The notes under the pieces: generated by a model
Told to the model about the DNA's origin: nothing
What the model saw: the letters and a program-made list of their open reading frames with translations, nothing else
Databases searched by the model: none
Part shown: in pieces, positions 1 through 8,447 of the stretch
How positions within the stretch are numbered: the stretch's first letter is position 1
Layout: each line of letters opens with the position of its first letter
Position numbers and translations under genes: made by a program
DNA from: Galbibacter sp. BG1
Lineage (GTDB): Bacteria > Bacteroidota > Bacteroidia > Flavobacteriales > Flavobacteriaceae
NCBI RefSeq assembly: GCF_013391805.1
Contig: NZ_CP058364.1
Location: forward strand, 930,501-994,500
Direction: 5' to 3'
DNA: 64,000 nucleotides

Positions 1-174
1 CATGTTGTAAAATGCCCTTATTGTATCGATGCATACACCCAAGACGGATTGCAACGTGGCATTACAAAAGAAGAAATGATGGAGGCGGTACACGCCGGAG
101 CTGCCATAGAAAGCGGTGCTACATTGGTACACGGGGTGCAAATGATGAAAAAATACGATAAGTTATCCATGTAA
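1..174 (+). CDS. Arsenosugar-cluster CMD/AhpD-like peroxidase-like protein (3' end only)
   Basis: The frame is open from the window edge and ends in TAA, leaving 57 C-terminal residues. They contain a CxxC pair (KCPYCIDAY) followed by a helical stretch with a conserved-looking His near VHGVQMM. This matches the carboxymuconolactone decarboxylase/AhpD fold, in which the Cys pair is redox active. Bacterial arsenosugar clusters commonly carry a peroxidase-like protein of this type directly before the radical SAM gene arsS, and arsS is the next gene here after a gap of about 180 bp. The start lies outside the window. The family call rests on the CxxC segment plus context, so the exact role (possibly redox handling of arsenic or selenium species) is inferred. 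Confidence 0.72.
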   Translation, partial: HVVKCPYCIDAYTQDGLQRGITKEEMMEAVHAGAAIESGATLVHGVQMMKKYDKLSM

Positions 175-356
175 TCTTTTTTATTTAAATTCCTAAAAGT
201 TAATTGCTCATTGGCGACTTAAACAAATTATCCAAAAGAGTAACGAAACCGCTTCCGTATTAAATGCGTAGGTACTACTAGGAATGCAAGAAACTATTCA
301 ATTATTCCATTTTAAATGAAATACAGCCTTATTCTTTAATTTTTTAAAACCACAGG

Positions 357-1412
357 ATGTCGACACAGTCGCTACATAAGAGAAAAAACAAACTTTCAGA
401 AACAGAAAATCAATTAGAGATTCTTTCCCACGGGATTTTTGCCAATGGGGAACTACCCACTTTTAAGCAAAAAATCGCAGAAACAAATCAGTTTCCCTTG
501 CGACCCAAAAAACTGGAAATCTTACAGATAAACGTTGGCTATATGTGCAACCAAGTGTGTTCGCATTGCCATGTAGATGCTGGGCCCGATCGTAAGGAAA
601 TTATGACCAAGGAAACCATGCTGCAATGCATAGACGTTATAAAAACAACAGGGGCACATACTTTGGATCTCACGGGTGGTGCTCCAGAGATGAATCCTAA
701 TTTTAGATGGTTTGTAGAAGAAGCTTCCAAGGCAGGTGTAAAAGATTTTATTGTAAGGAGTAATTTAACCATTATTGAAGCCAATAAAAAATACCACGAT
801 CTTCCTGAGTTTTTTAAAAAACACAATGTTCATGTAGTTTCATCGATGCCACATTGGACGAAAGGAAAAACAGATAAACAAAGAGGGGAAGGTGTTTTCA
901 ACAAGTCGATAGAAGCGCTCAAAAAACTTAATAACGTAGGGTACGGGATGCCGGGAAGCGATTTAAAACTGGATTTAGTTTACAATCCTGCAGGGGCTTT
1001 TCTCCCTACCAATCAAGCATCCATGGAAAAGGACTTTAAAAAGGCTTTAATGGACGATTTTGGGATTCAGTTTCATAATTTGTTCGCTATTACCAACCTT
1101 CCCATTTCCAGGTTTTTAGAATATCTAATCGCCTCAGATAATTACGAGGATTATATGTATAGTTTAGTGGAGGCTTTTAACCCTTCCGCAGTGAGCAACG
1201 TAATGTGCACCAATACCATTTCGGTGAGTTGGGATGGTTGGTTGTATGATTGTGATTTTAATCAAATGCTCGAATTAAAGGTAGCCAGTAAAGTAAAACA
1301 TATTAGCGAATACAACGAAGCTGTTTTAAACGACAGGGATATAATTATCTCCCAGCATTGCTATGGCTGCACCGCAGGTTCTGGCAGTAGCTGTCAAGGT
1401 TCTGTAGCTTAA
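357..1412 (+). CDS. arsS: Arsenosugar biosynthesis radical SAM protein ArsS
   Basis: This is a 351-residue radical SAM enzyme. The iron-sulfur cluster cysteines are C64, C68 and C71 (CxxxCxxC in CNQVCSHCHVDAGP), followed by a GGAPEMNP segment typical of SAM binding. The C-terminal DUF3641-like region is rich in Cys (CTNT, DCDFNQML, HCYGCTAGSGSSC) and could hold auxiliary metal sites. The family transfers a 5'-deoxyadenosyl group onto dimethylated arsenic to give dimethylarsinoyl-deoxyadenosine. The ATG at 357 is in an A-rich context. It is followed 11 bp later by the glycosyltransferase and then by PNP and arsM on the same strand, which is the expected arsenosugar gene set. The identification is strong; biochemical details come from the family. 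Confidence 0.93.
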   Translation: MSTQSLHKRKNKLSETENQLEILSHGIFANGELPTFKQKIAETNQFPLRPKKLEILQINVGYMCNQVCSHCHVDAGPDRKEIMTKETMLQCIDVIKTTGAHTLDLTGGAPEMNPNFRWFVEEASKAGVKDFIVRSNLTIIEANKKYHDLPEFFKKHNVHVVSSMPHWTKGKTDKQRGEGVFNKSIEALKKLNNVGYGMPGSDLKLDLVYNPAGAFLPTNQASMEKDFKKALMDDFGIQFHNLFAITNLPISRFLEYLIASDNYEDYMYSLVEAFNPSAVSNVMCTNTISVSWDGWLYDCDFNQMLELKVASKVKHISEYNEAVLNDRDIIISQHCYGCTAGSGSSCQGSVA

Positions 1413-1423
1413 AAAATGTACGT

Positions 1424-2035
1424 ATGAAAGAAAAAAACGTACTTCTAATTTTTACCCGAAATCCTGTTTTAGGGAAGGTAAAAACAAGATTGGCAAAGAC
1501 TTTAGGCGATGAAAAAGCATTGGAAATTTATAAATTTCTCCTAAACAGGACTTCGGAAGTAACTGGAAGGATTCTTTGCGATAAAAATGTTTATTATTCT
1601 GAAGAAATCCCAAAAAAAGATCTTTGGGATGCTACAATTTTCACTAAACAAGCACAAACTGGGCATGATTTGGGTGCACGAATGGCAAACGCTTTTCAGG
1701 AGAGTTTTGCAGCTGGGTACACTAAAGTTGTTATTATAGGAAGCGATCTTTACGACCTAACTGAAAAGCACCTTCAACAGGCATTTGAAAAATTGGATGA
1801 TCACGATGCGGTTATAGGCCCTGCAAAAGATGGAGGTTATTATCTTTTAGGCTTAAAGCAAATGGTTCCAGAGGTATTTCAACAAAAAAATTGGGGAACA
1901 AGTTCGGTTTTAAGAGATACTTTACAAAGTTTAAAATCTCTTGATGTAGCTTTGTTGGAAGAACTCAACGATATAGATATTTACGACGATATAAAAGAGC
2001 ATCCTGCATTTAAAAAATTCATCCTCCCTAATTAA
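1424..2035 (+). CDS. TIGR04282-family arsenosugar biosynthesis glycosyltransferase
   Basis: A 203-residue cytosolic protein of the DUF2064/TIGR04282 nucleotide-sugar transferase family. The N-terminus has the nucleotidyl-transferase-like motif FTRNPVLGKVKTRLAK. The middle has the metal-binding GSDLYDLT and the signature GPAKDGGYYLLGL. It follows arsS by 11 bp, so the two genes are almost certainly co-transcribed. In arsenosugar clusters this protein is thought to add a sugar or glycerol-type aglycone to the dimethylarsinoyl riboside; that step is inferred from genomic association. There is no signal peptide or membrane segment, and length and motifs fit the family. A distinct housekeeping role in another pathway is less likely given the context. 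Confidence 0.88.
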   Translation: MKEKNVLLIFTRNPVLGKVKTRLAKTLGDEKALEIYKFLLNRTSEVTGRILCDKNVYYSEEIPKKDLWDATIFTKQAQTGHDLGARMANAFQESFAAGYTKVVIIGSDLYDLTEKHLQQAFEKLDDHDAVIGPAKDGGYYLLGLKQMVPEVFQQKNWGTSSVLRDTLQSLKSLDVALLEELNDIDIYDDIKEHPAFKKFILPN

Positions 2036-2079
2036 AATTTTGATATTTTAAGTGTCGGATTTGAAAATAAATTAAAAAT

Positions 2080-2895
2080 ATGACCAAAAAACAGTTACAA
2101 GAAACCACTGCATATTTAGAAAGTAAAGGATTTGAAAATCCGGAAATCGGTATTGTTTTGGGTACCGGTTTAGGAAAATTGGTAGACGAAATTGAAAACC
2201 CAATTGTAGCCCATTACAACCACATTCCATTTTTTCCACTGGCAACGGTAGAGTTCCATAGCGGAAAACTTATCTATGGGGAAATAGAAGGTAAAAAAGT
2301 GGTGGTTATGCAAGGCCGTTTTCATTTATACGAAGGTTATGATTTTATAGACATTACTTATCCCATTCGTGCCATGCATCAGCTCGGCATCAAAAAATTA
2401 TTAATTTCCAATGCTGCAGGATCTATTAATCTCGACTTTAAAAAAGGGGATTTAATGCTTATTGAAGATCATATAAATTTACAAGGAGGTTCTCCACTTG
2501 CGTTTAAAGGGGTTAGCCAGTTCGGCGAACGATTTGTAGACATGAGCGAGCCTTACGATTTAGATATGCGAAAAACCTTAATTAAGGTAGCAGAAAAAGA
2601 AAATATTACCCTACAAAAAGGAGTCTATGCTTCGGTTGTAGGGCCACAATTGGAAACCAAGGCCGAGTACCGTTACTTAAAAATTATAGGTGCAGACGCC
2701 GTGGGAATGAGTACGGTACCAGAAGTTATTGTTGCCAACCATTTACAATTACCAATAGCTGCTATTTCCGTAATTACAGATGAAGGTGATCCTGATAATC
2801 TCTCGCCTATTGACATTGAGGAAATTATAAAAATTGCCGGCGAAGCCGAACCTAAAATGATAACGCTTTTTAAAAAATTGATTAAGCAATTATGA
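2080..2895 (+). CDS. Purine nucleoside phosphorylase, class I trimeric type
   Basis: 271 residues with the PNP/MTAP-family landmarks: phosphate-binding GIVLGTGLGK (24-33), GRFHLYEGY (79-87), NAAGSIN (111-117), GPQLET (188-193) and VGMSTVPE (208-215). The purine-recognition position, equivalent to Asn243 of human PNP, appears to be Asp234 (ISVITDEGD). Asp at this place recognises 6-amino purines in methylthioadenosine phosphorylase, so an adenosine-type substrate is plausible. The stop codon overlaps the start of arsM (ATGA), which implies translational coupling. From this position I infer phosphorolytic removal of adenine from the ArsS product; ordinary purine salvage is the alternative. Family assignment is firm, substrate is not. 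Confidence 0.9.
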   Translation: MTKKQLQETTAYLESKGFENPEIGIVLGTGLGKLVDEIENPIVAHYNHIPFFPLATVEFHSGKLIYGEIEGKKVVVMQGRFHLYEGYDFIDITYPIRAMHQLGIKKLLISNAAGSINLDFKKGDLMLIEDHINLQGGSPLAFKGVSQFGERFVDMSEPYDLDMRKTLIKVAEKENITLQKGVYASVVGPQLETKAEYRYLKIIGADAVGMSTVPEVIVANHLQLPIAAISVITDEGDPDNLSPIDIEEIIKIAGEAEPKMITLFKKLIKQL

Positions 2896-3860
2896 GCTAT
2901 TTAGAAACTACCAAAAATGTTTACAAGGAAGCAGCATTAACGCCAGATGTGGGTCTGTGCTGTACCACCAATCCCATTTGGGAATTACCGGGCCTAAAAA
3001 TCCCGAAAATTATGCAGGAAATGAACTATGGTTGTGGGAGCACGGTTCACCCGAGGGATTTGGTAAACAACCCTAAAATATTATATGTTGGCGTTGGTGG
3101 TGGTATGGAACTTTTACAATTTTCCTATTTTTCAAGACAAAAAAATGGTGTTATCGGGGTCGATGTGGTTGATGAAATGTTGGAAGCATCCCGAAAAAAC
3201 TTTAAAGAAGCCGAAACTCAAAATAGCTGGTTTAAAAGTGAATTTGTAGATTTAAAAAATGGCGACGCGCTACGTTTGCCGGTAGAAGACAACAGTATCG
3301 ATGTGGCGGCACAAAATTGCCTATTCAATATCTTTAAAACGGAAGAGTTACAGAAAGCAATTGCTGAGATGTACCGTGTTCTAAAACCACACGGAAGGCT
3401 GGTAATGAGCGATCCTACATGCGAACAATCCATGAGCGATGAATTGCGCAATGATGAACAATTAAGGGCACTTTGTCTAAGCGGAAGCCTTCCAATTAAA
3501 GATTACGTAAAAATGCTTACCGATGCCGGTTTTGGAACTATTGAAATTCGCGCCAGAAAACCCTACCGAATTCTAGACCCCAACCATTACAACACTAACG
3601 AATTGATTTATATTGAATCGATAGAAGTGGCTGCCATAAAAGATCCTATGCCAGAAGACGGGCCGTGTATTTTTACAGGAAAAACTGCCATTTATTATGG
3701 AAAGGAAGACTATTTCGACGATAAAAAAGGACACATATTATTACAAAATCAACCTTTGGCCATTTGCGACAAAACTGCAAACGCACTTAAAAACCTAAAC
3801 CGAGACGATATTTTTATATCAGAATCCACTTGGCATTACGATGGTGGTGGCTGTTGTTAG
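2892..3860 (+). CDS. arsM: Arsenosugar biosynthesis arsenite S-adenosylmethionine methyltransferase ArsM
   Basis: A 322-residue class I SAM methyltransferase. The SAM motif ILYVGVGGGMELLQ is at about 63-76, with the acidic ribose-binding segment GVDVVDEML following. Candidate arsenic-binding cysteines are C23/C24, C48, C143 (QNCLFNIF) and the extreme C-terminal GGGCC (C321/C322). ArsM methylates As(III) stepwise, giving the dimethylarsenic used by ArsS. The ATG overlaps the PNP stop by four bases, marking it as the last gene of the operon. It is followed by a REP-like repeat region. The family call is strong because of the arsS neighbour and the cysteine layout. Confidence 0.93.
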   Translation: MSYLETTKNVYKEAALTPDVGLCCTTNPIWELPGLKIPKIMQEMNYGCGSTVHPRDLVNNPKILYVGVGGGMELLQFSYFSRQKNGVIGVDVVDEMLEASRKNFKEAETQNSWFKSEFVDLKNGDALRLPVEDNSIDVAAQNCLFNIFKTEELQKAIAEMYRVLKPHGRLVMSDPTCEQSMSDELRNDEQLRALCLSGSLPIKDYVKMLTDAGFGTIEIRARKPYRILDPNHYNTNELIYIESIEVAAIKDPMPEDGPCIFTGKTAIYYGKEDYFDDKKGHILLQNQPLAICDKTANALKNLNRDDIFISESTWHYDGGGCC

Positions 3861-3867
3861 AAAATTA

Positions 3868-4030
3868 CTGTCGCCCTGAGCCTGCCAGTGCTGAACTATG
3901 CTTTTGCACATTGAAAGTTATTTCGAGCGTAGCGAGAAATCGCATAACGGATAAACTATGTTGTCATGCTGAGCTTGTCGAAGCATATTGAAGCATCAAA
4001 TTACCCTTCGACTAACTCAGGGGTGACATA
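3868..4030. repeat. REP-like intergenic palindromic repeats
   Basis: The gap between arsM and the next gene holds several short palindromic units: one around TTTCGAGCGTAGCGAGAAAT (about 3921-3940) and one containing GCTGAGCTTGTCGAAGCA (about 3967-3986), with a partial inverted partner CCCTTCGACTAACTCAGGGG near 4002-4025. Sequences of this kind occur in many copies between genes in Flavobacteriia. They probably form hairpins that separate the arsenosugar operon from the following gene. No promoter or coding potential was seen. Confidence 0.7.
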
Positions 4031-4047
4031 AAAATTACATTTTAAAA

Positions 4048-4935
4048 TTGAACAAATACTTCAACATCATAAAAGATTCCTATTCGGGGTATTTTAACTA
4101 CCTCCTTGATGAGATCACAAGGTTTCATTGGGAAAACTACTTTTATGGCTTATTGGTTATATCGCTTATAGTTTGGTTGCTCGAAATTTTATTCCCCTGG
4201 CGAAAAAATCAAAAAATATTCAGAAAGGATTTTTGGCTGGATACTTTTTATCTATTCTTTAATTTTTTCCTTCTGAATTTAATCGCTTTAATAGCGCTCT
4301 CCAATACGGCTGAAGCTATTTTTAATGATTTTCTAGGTTTATTTGGAGTCTCAGTTTCCAACTTTCAACTCTTTGATGCTACGCAACTGCCTTGGTTTGT
4401 AGGTTTATTAATTTTTTTCTTAGTTGCCGATTTTATACAATGGGGCACCCATATTATGTTGCACCGGGTTCCCTTTCTTTGGAATTTTCACAAAACCCAT
4501 CATTCGGTAAAGGAGATGGCCTTTGCCGCTCATTTTAGGTATCACTGGATGGAGCCTATTGTTTACAAATCGATGTTGTATATCCCCGTAGCCATTATTG
4601 GTGGCTTTACTATTGAAGCAGTGGCGATTGTTCATTTTTTCAACATTACTATTGGGCACTTAAACCATGCCAACGTTGGTTGGGATTACGGTCCATTAAA
4701 ATATATCTTCAATAATCCGAAAATGCACATTTGGCACCACAGCAAAAAAATGCCCAATAATTATGGCGTTAATTTTGGAATAACCCTAAGTATTTGGGAC
4801 TATATTTTTAAAACCAATTATATTCCCTACGACGGAAGGGATATTGAATTGGGTTTTTACGAAGATGAAAAGTTCCCGAAAAAGTTTTTGAATCAAGAAT
4901 TGTATCCTTGGAATGCTGAAAAGGAGACCCAATAG
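4048..4935 (+). CDS. Sterol desaturase / fatty acid hydroxylase superfamily membrane protein
   Basis: A 295-residue integral membrane protein with about four hydrophobic segments. It has the histidine clusters of the diiron fatty acid hydroxylase superfamily: HIMLHRVPFLWNFHKTHHSV in the middle, a HFRYHW element, and HIWHHS near the C-terminus. These eight or more His residues would bind a di-iron centre for O2-dependent hydroxylation or desaturation of a lipid. The only usable start in the open frame is TTG at 4048, since an in-frame TGA lies at 4024-4026 and no ATG occurs before the first membrane segment. The substrate is unknown. Bacteroidota members act on varied lipids, and a link to the arsenic operon is not supported beyond proximity. 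Confidence 0.85.
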   Translation: MNKYFNIIKDSYSGYFNYLLDEITRFHWENYFYGLLVISLIVWLLEILFPWRKNQKIFRKDFWLDTFYLFFNFFLLNLIALIALSNTAEAIFNDFLGLFGVSVSNFQLFDATQLPWFVGLLIFFLVADFIQWGTHIMLHRVPFLWNFHKTHHSVKEMAFAAHFRYHWMEPIVYKSMLYIPVAIIGGFTIEAVAIVHFFNITIGHLNHANVGWDYGPLKYIFNNPKMHIWHHSKKMPNNYGVNFGITLSIWDYIFKTNYIPYDGRDIELGFYEDEKFPKKFLNQELYPWNAEKETQ

Positions 4936-4938
4936 TAC

Positions 4939-4967
4939 TTTGTACTAAATCAAAATAATTATATTTG
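4939..4967 (+). promoter_or_regulatory. Bacteroidota-type promoter of clpP
   Basis: TTTG at 4939-4942 and TATATTTG at 4960-4967 are separated by 17 bp, a good match to the -33 TTTG / -7 TAnnTTTG consensus of Bacteroidota sigma-ABfr. The -7 box ends 18 bp before the ATG of clpP. It contains the TTG that would otherwise look like an upstream start codon. Confidence 0.65.
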
Positions 4968-4985
4968 AAGAATAAAAAAAAGAAT

Positions 4986-5528
4986 ATGGCTAGTAATAAA
5001 ATTCAAGATAAAATAGACAATGCCCTTTTGGAAGAACGAAAAGTTTTTCTTTGGGGACAGGTAGACGACAAATCGGCAAAACATGTTATCGACCGACTTT
5101 TATATTTGGACTCCATAAGTGACGATGAAGTTAAATTGATAATAAACAGCCCAGGAGGATATGTAACCTCTGGTTTTGCAATTCACGACACCATGAAATC
5201 CCTTAAAAGTCCGGTTTCAACAATTTGTACTGGTTTTGCAGCTTCCATGGGATCAATTCTGCTTTCAGCGGGAGAAAAAGGAAGACGTTTTGTATATCCA
5301 TATGCTCGGGTTATGATTCACCAACCTAGTGGCGGTGCACAAGGACAAGCCTCGAATATTGAAATTCAAGCAAGGGAAATCGTTAAAACAAAAGAAATTA
5401 GTGCTAAAATACTAGCCGACAATTGCGGACAGGATTTTGAGAAAATCATGAAAGACTTTAATCGTGATTATTGGATGAACGCCGAAGAATCTTTAGAATA
5501 CGGTATTGTAGACGGTATTCTTGATTAA
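4986..5528 (+). CDS. clpP: ATP-dependent Clp protease proteolytic subunit-like protein
   Basis: 180 residues from the ATG at 4986. A TTG at 4965 would add seven Lys/Asn-rich residues, but it lies inside the predicted -7 promoter box, so I reject it. The catalytic triad is visible: Ser87 in GFAASMGS, His112 in MIHQPSGG and Asp161 in RDYWMNAEE. The oligomerisation and substrate-channel region LLYLDSISDDEVKLIINSPGG is canonical. ClpP forms tetradecameric barrels fed by ClpX or ClpA/C unfoldases. No clpX or tig neighbour is present, so this is probably a second, stand-alone ClpP paralogue rather than the tig-clpP-clpX copy. A clear terminator follows. Confidence 0.92.
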   Translation: MASNKIQDKIDNALLEERKVFLWGQVDDKSAKHVIDRLLYLDSISDDEVKLIINSPGGYVTSGFAIHDTMKSLKSPVSTICTGFAASMGSILLSAGEKGRRFVYPYARVMIHQPSGGAQGQASNIEIQAREIVKTKEISAKILADNCGQDFEKIMKDFNRDYWMNAEESLEYGIVDGILD

Positions 5529-5552
5529 GTAAAAGTCATTTTAAATATACAG

Positions 5553-5579
5553 GCCAACTCCATAAGAGTTGGCTTTTTT
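5553..5579 (+). terminator. Rho-independent terminator after clpP
   Basis: GCCAACTC (5553-5560) pairs perfectly with GAGTTGGC (5566-5573) across a 5-nt loop and is followed directly by six T residues. It lies 25 bp after the clpP stop codon. Confidence 0.88.
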
Positions 5580-5638
5580 CATGTAAAAAATTTTATCTTT
5601 AGGGCAATCAACCTAAAATACAAACACCACCACGTCCT

Positions 5639-7270
5639 ATGATTATTAAAAAGTTTCTCCCCCTGTTCGTAATTTCAATCTTATTTAGTTGCCAGGAACA
5701 ACCAACAAAGAAAGAAACTACCGAGAAAAAGCAGCGACCCAATATTGTTTTTATCATGTCGGACGATCATGCTTACCAAGCCATTAGCGCTTATTCCGAC
5801 AAACTTGTTGAAACCCCAAACATCGATAAAATTGCAAAAAAGGGAATGCTTTTCACTAATGCTTCCGTTACCAATTCTATCTGCGCACCTTCAAGGGCGG
5901 TCATCCTTACTGGAAAACACAGCCATATTAATGGAAAAGTAGATAATCACTTCCCTTTCGACACTACCAATGTTACTTTTCCAGAACTCTTTCAAAAAGC
6001 AGGATACCAAACTGCTATGTTTGGGAAGTTACATTTTGGTAACAACCCAAAAGGGGTAGACGATTTTATGATTTTGCCGGGACAGGGAAATTACCTGAAC
6101 CCAGACTTTATAACCAAAAAAGGCGATACCACCATAACAGGCTATGTAACCGATGTTATCACCGATTATACCATTGATTGGCTGGATAAAAAACGGGATA
6201 AAAACAAACCTTTTATGGTTATGTACCTCCATAAAGCTCCCCATAGACCATGGTGGCCGAGTCCAGAACGATTTAAGGAGTATACCCAAAAAACGTTCCC
6301 CGAGCCTGAAACGCTGTTTGACGATTATAAAAACCGTGGTACAGCAGCCAAAACTGCCGAAATGAATATCCTTTATGATATGCAGTATGGTCACGATAGC
6401 AAAATAAGACCTGAAACTTTAGAGGATATGGGCAATGTAGAGCCCAAAGTAGCCTCCTTTAAAAATGGCTTTTCTAGACCTTATGGGAGAGCGAATGATG
6501 CCCAAAAAGCACTTTACGACCCCATTCTGGATTCCATAAATAAGGATTTCAAGGAAAATTGGCCAAAAATGACGGATGAGGAAAAAATGAAGTGGAAATA
6601 CCAGCGGTATATGCAAGATTATTTAGGCACTATAGCTTCCGTAGATGATAATGTTGGTAGGGTTTTGGAATATTTGGAAGAAAACAACCTTACTGAAAAT
6701 ACCATTATAGTGTACACTTCAGATCAAGGATTTTATTTAGGGGAACATGGCTGGTTTGATAAGCGGTTTATTTACGAAGAATCGTTTAGAACACCACTTA
6801 TGATTAGTTGGCCTGGCATTATAAAAGAAGATGTTGTAAATGATGATATGGTTCAAAATTTAGACTTTGCCCCCACACTATTAGACGCTGCGGGCATACC
6901 AATTCCTAGCGACATGCAAGGGGAAAGTATGGTGCCGCTTTTAAAAGGGAATAATGAGGAGTGGGATCGTGAAGCAGCCTATTACCATTATTACGAATAT
7001 CCATCTATACATATGGTTAAACGCCACTATGGAATAGTTACCAAAAAATACAAATTGGTTCATTTCTATTATGATGTAGATGAATGGGAGTTGTACGACC
7101 GTATTAAAGACCCCAAGGAAATGAATAATGTTTACAATGACCCTGCCTATAAAGATGTTGTTGATAAACTAACAAAAGACCTTCAAAAGCTACGGGAAAA
7201 GTACAAAGACTCTTCTGCATTGGATGAAATGTACATTAAGAGATACTTGGAAAAAATAGACCATAAGTAA
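5639..7270 (+). CDS. Sulfatase family S1 lipoprotein
   Basis: A 543-residue arylsulfatase-type enzyme. The N-terminus is a lipoprotein signal with a lipobox ending ILFSC (Cys18), placing it on a membrane facing the periplasm or outside. The formylglycine motif is CAPSR at residues 82-86, so Cys82 needs oxidation by a maturase (anSME or FGE) not present here. Metal ligands include Asp42/Asp43 (IMSDDH) and the later YTSDQGFYLGEHGWFDKR segment, which is characteristic of S1 sulfatases. It would desulfate a carbohydrate, which fits a marine polysaccharide degrader. The subfamily and substrate cannot be fixed by eye. It converges with the GH113-like gene, two bp apart, so there is no shared operon. 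Confidence 0.92.
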   Translation: MIIKKFLPLFVISILFSCQEQPTKKETTEKKQRPNIVFIMSDDHAYQAISAYSDKLVETPNIDKIAKKGMLFTNASVTNSICAPSRAVILTGKHSHINGKVDNHFPFDTTNVTFPELFQKAGYQTAMFGKLHFGNNPKGVDDFMILPGQGNYLNPDFITKKGDTTITGYVTDVITDYTIDWLDKKRDKNKPFMVMYLHKAPHRPWWPSPERFKEYTQKTFPEPETLFDDYKNRGTAAKTAEMNILYDMQYGHDSKIRPETLEDMGNVEPKVASFKNGFSRPYGRANDAQKALYDPILDSINKDFKENWPKMTDEEKMKWKYQRYMQDYLGTIASVDDNVGRVLEYLEENNLTENTIIVYTSDQGFYLGEHGWFDKRFIYEESFRTPLMISWPGIIKEDVVNDDMVQNLDFAPTLLDAAGIPIPSDMQGESMVPLLKGNNEEWDREAAYYHYYEYPSIHMVKRHYGIVTKKYKLVHFYYDVDEWELYDRIKDPKEMNNVYNDPAYKDVVDKLTKDLQKLREKYKDSSALDEMYIKRYLEKIDHK

Positions 7271-7272
7271 CC

Positions 7273-8286
7273 TCAACGATCCTCAGAATAATATTTAGCG
7301 ACAACTTTTAAGGCTGGTTTATTCTGTATAGTAAAGCGGTTGTCATCTAAACCTCCTGCATTTAAATCGGGGAACCATTTCCATAGAAAACCGCCAGCAA
7401 ACCAAGGCTCTTTCCAAAAAGTTTGGTAAAGGGCCTCCAGTGCATTGCTCTGTGCTGTATGATTTGCTTTTGTGGTAGACCTATGGTGTTCCCAAGGAGC
7501 TTTCGCTGCATAATCGCTGCTTCGATAACCATATTCGGTGAATAAAATAGGCTTATTAAATGTTTCTGAAAGCGATTTCATTTGTTTTTTATAGGTTTTC
7601 CAATTGTCCGACAAAACCGCCACCGACGGTGTTTTTACCTTCGACAAAGGAAAATAAGCATCGATCCCGATAAAATCTAAATCCCCCCAGAAACTTATCT
7701 TTTGGTAACTGTCCCAATTTTCAGCATAGGTAAGCTCCCCGGAATATCGTTGACGGATTTTCACGATGAGTTCTTTAAAAAATGCGGGCCTTTCTAGGGC
7801 AAACGAATGAAGTTCGGTACCAATACAAAAATATTTTATGTTCAGCGACTCCCCTACTTCAGCAAAAAAGAGAATAAATGATTCGTAGGAATCTTCCAGT
7901 CGTTTCCAATCTTTTTCGGTTTTCATTTTAATATCTCCCGTAAATTTACCATCCCAAACCCAAATCTGTGGTTTAAGCATACATTCCATCCCCAATGAAT
8001 TTAATTCCCTCGCATATTGAGCAATCCCCTCTTTTCGTTCCCCAAACCATTGTTTTTCGTCGCTGTAGACAACCTCTGGATGCTCCAAGCTTCGCAAAAA
8101 ACCAAAGGGCATTAAAGCAACGGTATTGGTATGGATATTTTTTAATGCCATTGCCTGTGTTTTCTGTAACGAATCCCGTGAGGCCACTAAACTTACACCG
8201 TTTATTTTGGAAATAGACTCCTGCTTGCTGGCACAATTTACCAAGACCATCGAAAAAGCAATCGCAAAAATTTTTACAACCTTCAT
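7273..8286 (-). CDS. Glycoside hydrolase family 113-like lipoprotein
   Basis: 337 residues with a lipobox at Cys18 (MVLVNC) and a TIM-barrel glycosidase sequence. Candidate catalytic residues are Glu158 (CIGTELHSF, acid/base) and Glu251 (ILFTEYGYRS, nucleophile), the spacing expected of clan GH-A enzymes. The overall pattern, including PQIWVWDG and DFIGIDAYFPL, resembles GH113, whose characterised members include beta-mannanases. The anchored form suggests action at the cell surface or in the periplasm. It is transcribed towards the sulfatase and away from the following redox operon. GH113 is my best fit; another GH-A family is possible, and the substrate is unproven. Confidence 0.8.
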   Translation of the reverse strand: MKVVKIFAIAFSMVLVNCASKQESISKINGVSLVASRDSLQKTQAMALKNIHTNTVALMPFGFLRSLEHPEVVYSDEKQWFGERKEGIAQYARELNSLGMECMLKPQIWVWDGKFTGDIKMKTEKDWKRLEDSYESFILFFAEVGESLNIKYFCIGTELHSFALERPAFFKELIVKIRQRYSGELTYAENWDSYQKISFWGDLDFIGIDAYFPLSKVKTPSVAVLSDNWKTYKKQMKSLSETFNKPILFTEYGYRSSDYAAKAPWEHHRSTTKANHTAQSNALEALYQTFWKEPWFAGGFLWKWFPDLNAGGLDDNRFTIQNKPALKVVAKYYSEDR

Positions 8287-8377
8287 TTAAAAATCTTTCT
8301 TTTAAAGTTAGAGATAATCAATTTAAAATGCTTCTAAATTGAATTGAATTTTTAAGTTCTTATCTTGCAATACGACC

Positions 8378-8385
8378 TACTTTTG
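8378..8385 (+). promoter_or_regulatory. Possible -7 promoter box for the redox-glycosyltransferase operon
   Basis: TACTTTTG matches TAnnTTTG and sits 62 bp before the GTG start of the FAD oxidoreductase. I see no TTTG at the usual distance upstream, so only half of the promoter is supported. Confidence 0.35.
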
Positions 8386-8447
8386 AGAGCCTGGAAACAT
8401 AGTGTGCGTTTTTAAGGTATATTATAGATAAACCAAAATTTAATCGT

